Positions 6,457 through 7,709 of a DNA stretch of 7,709 bases are shown piece by piece (the stretch's first letter is position 1; the number at the start of each line of letters is the position of its first letter). The DNA lies in the NCBI GenBank assembly GCA_027038695.1, contig JALWHA010000287.1, positions 1 to 7,709 of the forward strand, in the 5' to 3' direction. The notes below the pieces were generated by a model. The model saw nothing but the letters and a program-made list of their open reading frames with translations, was not told where the DNA came from and did no database searches. This DNA comes from Acidobacteriota bacterium (GTDB lineage: Bacteria; Acidobacteriota; Holophagae; Thermotomaculales; Thermotomaculaceae). The translations under genes were made by a program, and so were the position numbers.

Positions 6457-7400
6457 TGTGTTTGTTAAAAGTAACCGATTTAAAGGTTGTATATCCTCAA
6501 ACAATTGCCGTAAGGGGAGTCTCATTTTCGGTTAAAAAAGGTGAAAAGATAGGGTTGGTAGGAGAATCCGGTTGCGGTAAATCAGTTTTGTCTCTCTCTC
6601 TGTTAAATATTATTCTCGGAGAAGGAAAAGTAATAAGCGGCAAAGTGGAATTCAAAGGGGAAAATATATTTGATTTGCCGAAAAAGGAATTAAGGAGATT
6701 AAGAGGAAGGGGATTAGGATATGTTTTTCAAGAGCCTCAAAGTGCGTTTGACCCGGTTTTCACCGTAGGTAATCAGGTGGTTGAAACCCTTCTGTCTCAT
6801 AATATTGCACCTAATCCGGGAGAGGCTAAAAAACTTGCCGTCAGGTATTTTGAAATGGTTAAAATTGATAACCCCGAATACGTTTTTAACTTATATCCCT
6901 TTCAGTTAAGCGGGGGGATGGCTCAGAGAATATATCTTGCTTTGATATTGATGCTAAATCCTGAGATTATAATAGCTGACGAACCTACTACCGCTTTAGA
7001 CGTTATAACCCAGAAGAAAATTATGAAACTTATCAAATCAATAGTTGACGAAAATAAACTCTCTTTAATTTTTATTACCCATAACCTTTTATTGCTAAAA
7101 AACCTTGTTGATAGGGTAATTGTGATGTATGCGGGCGCAATTATGGAAGACGGCAACTTTGACGATGTTTTTAAATACCCTCTTCACCCGTATACAGAGG
7201 GCCTCCTTAAAAGCATAGCGGTTGCCAGGGAAAAAAAGGAATACCTTGAAGCAATACCGGGGAATGTTCCCCACAGGGTAAAAGAAGAAGATAAGTGCCC
7301 TTTTTGCGACAGGTGTATAAAAAAAATGCATATATGTGAAAAGAAATACCCCCGATTATTAGAAGTAAAAGGCAGGAAAGTAAGATGCCACCTGTATTAG
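6456..7400 (+). CDS. oppD: Peptide ABC transporter ATP-binding protein, OppD/DppD type
   Basis: One of the paired ATPases that power an oligopeptide/dipeptide/nickel-type importer, acting on the cytoplasmic face of the membrane. All nucleotide-binding elements are present: Walker A GESGCGKS (36-43), Q-loop Q92 in FQEP, signature LSGGMAQR (151-158), Walker B IIIADEP (171-177) with catalytic E176, D-loop LD (181-182), and the switch histidine H209 in ITHN. The C-terminal oligopeptide-transporter domain (about 230-314) has HPYTEGLL and then a cysteine cluster at C281, C284, C287, C294 and C311. Four of these occupy the positions of the family's tail motif, where an iron-sulfur cluster has been reported in a DppD; C284 looks additional. 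At 314 residues it is near normal length. No permease or binding protein lies in the window, so the substrate (oligopeptide, dipeptide or other) is undetermined. It overlaps ruvB by 1 base and the next ATPase by 16. Confidence 0.94.
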   Translation: MCLLKVTDLKVVYPQTIAVRGVSFSVKKGEKIGLVGESGCGKSVLSLSLLNIILGEGKVISGKVEFKGENIFDLPKKELRRLRGRGLGYVFQEPQSAFDPVFTVGNQVVETLLSHNIAPNPGEAKKLAVRYFEMVKIDNPEYVFNLYPFQLSGGMAQRIYLALILMLNPEIIIADEPTTALDVITQKKIMKLIKSIVDENKLSLIFITHNLLLLKNLVDRVIVMYAGAIMEDGNFDDVFKYPLHPYTEGLLKSIAVAREKKEYLEAIPGNVPHRVKEEDKCPFCDRCIKKMHICEKKYPRLLEVKGRKVRCHLY

Positions 7401-7709
7401 AGTTAAGAAACGTCAGAAAAACTTTTCAATTAAAAAAAGGTTTTTTTAAGAAAAAGGAGATAATTGCGGTTAAAGATGTTTCATTTCATATAGAGAAAGG
7501 TGAGTTTTTTTCCATAGTCGGCGAATCCGGTTCCGGAAAAACCACGGTTAGCAGGTTGATCTTGAGGTTATACAAACCTGATAAAGGAGAGATCTTATTT
7601 TACGGAAAAAACATTTATTCTTTAAATAGAAAAGAATTGAAAGATTATAGAAAAAAGATTCAGGTTGTTTTTCAAAACCCTTATACTTCCTTTAATCCTT
7701 TAATGAGGG
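7385..7709 (+). CDS. oppF: Peptide ABC transporter ATP-binding protein, OppF/DppF type (cut by window end)
   Basis: The second ATPase of the importer. The first 108 codons are visible and the frame is open to the last base, so the gene runs on beyond the window. It reads MPPVLELRNVRKTFQ, then a lysine-rich insert (KKGFFKKKEIIAVKDVSF, residues 17-34) typical of OppF/DppF before the first strand, then Walker A GESGSGKT (46-53) and Q-loop Q97 in VVFQNPYTSFNP. Signature and Walker B lie outside. The start codon is inside the end of the OppD-type gene (16-base overlap, different frame); AGGA at 7374-7377, 7 bases upstream, supports it. The pair would form the heterodimeric ATPase of one transporter, with permease and binding-protein genes expected further on or elsewhere. 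Confidence 0.92.
   Translation, partial: MPPVLELRNVRKTFQLKKGFFKKKEIIAVKDVSFHIEKGEFFSIVGESGSGKTTVSRLILRLYKPDKGEILFYGKNIYSLNRKELKDYRKKIQVVFQNPYTSFNPLMR

Noticed and set aside
1..7709. Search for a defence island, CRISPR array, prophage or mobile element
   Set aside because: All long frames match housekeeping, signalling or transport genes, except one unknown TPR protein. I saw no spaced direct repeats, terminal inverted repeats or transposase motifs; the PIN-TRAM gene is YacL-like rather than a VapC toxin and has no antitoxin beside it.

Overview
The window is a tightly packed, AT-rich bacterial segment with every recognisable gene on the + strand. It looks like core chromosome rather than a mobile or defence region. 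Arginine is encoded mostly by AGA/AGG. Most genes use ATG with a purine-rich Shine-Dalgarno sequence. I see no transposase, integrase, CRISPR array, tRNA or rRNA. The phylum cannot be fixed from the sequence. The PIN-TRAM protein resembles those of Firmicutes, Thermus and other deep lineages. The Sec-exported TPR protein and the cysteine-rich peptide-transporter ATPase would suit an anaerobe that feeds on peptides, but that is inference.

Region 1 (1-1379): an AT-rich leader, then a membrane-bound diguanylate cyclase with about seven predicted transmembrane helices and an intact GGDEF domain with its inhibitory I-site. It is followed by a gap of about 125 bp holding a weak terminator-like hairpin and a good sigma70-type promoter (TTGTAA-18-TATAAT).

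Region 2 (1380-4037): a likely three-gene operon with gaps of 3 and 0 bases. It encodes a YacL-type membrane PIN-TRAM protein, an exported TPR protein of unknown function, and the tRNA wobble-base methyltransferase TrmL. The PIN domain has Gln where the family's second acidic residue is expected.

Region 3 (4038-5418): a 127-bp gap with a possible promoter and a U-rich leader, then glucose-6-phosphate isomerase (pgi) with its catalytic motifs intact.

Region 4 (5419-7709): ruvB (Holliday-junction branch-migration ATPase), which has no Shine-Dalgarno and a TATAAT 12 bases before its ATG, so it may be leaderless. It overlaps by one base an OppD/DppD-type peptide-transporter ATPase. That gene in turn overlaps by 16 bases an OppF/DppF-type ATPase cut off by the window edge.

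Apart from shared transcription, the genes do not form one pathway: signalling, RNA metabolism, central carbon metabolism, recombination and peptide import lie side by side. I did not find a convincing new multi-gene system. The best leads are the altered PIN site, the unknown TPR protein between two RNA-related genes, the unidentified sensor domain of the cyclase, and the odd start of ruvB.
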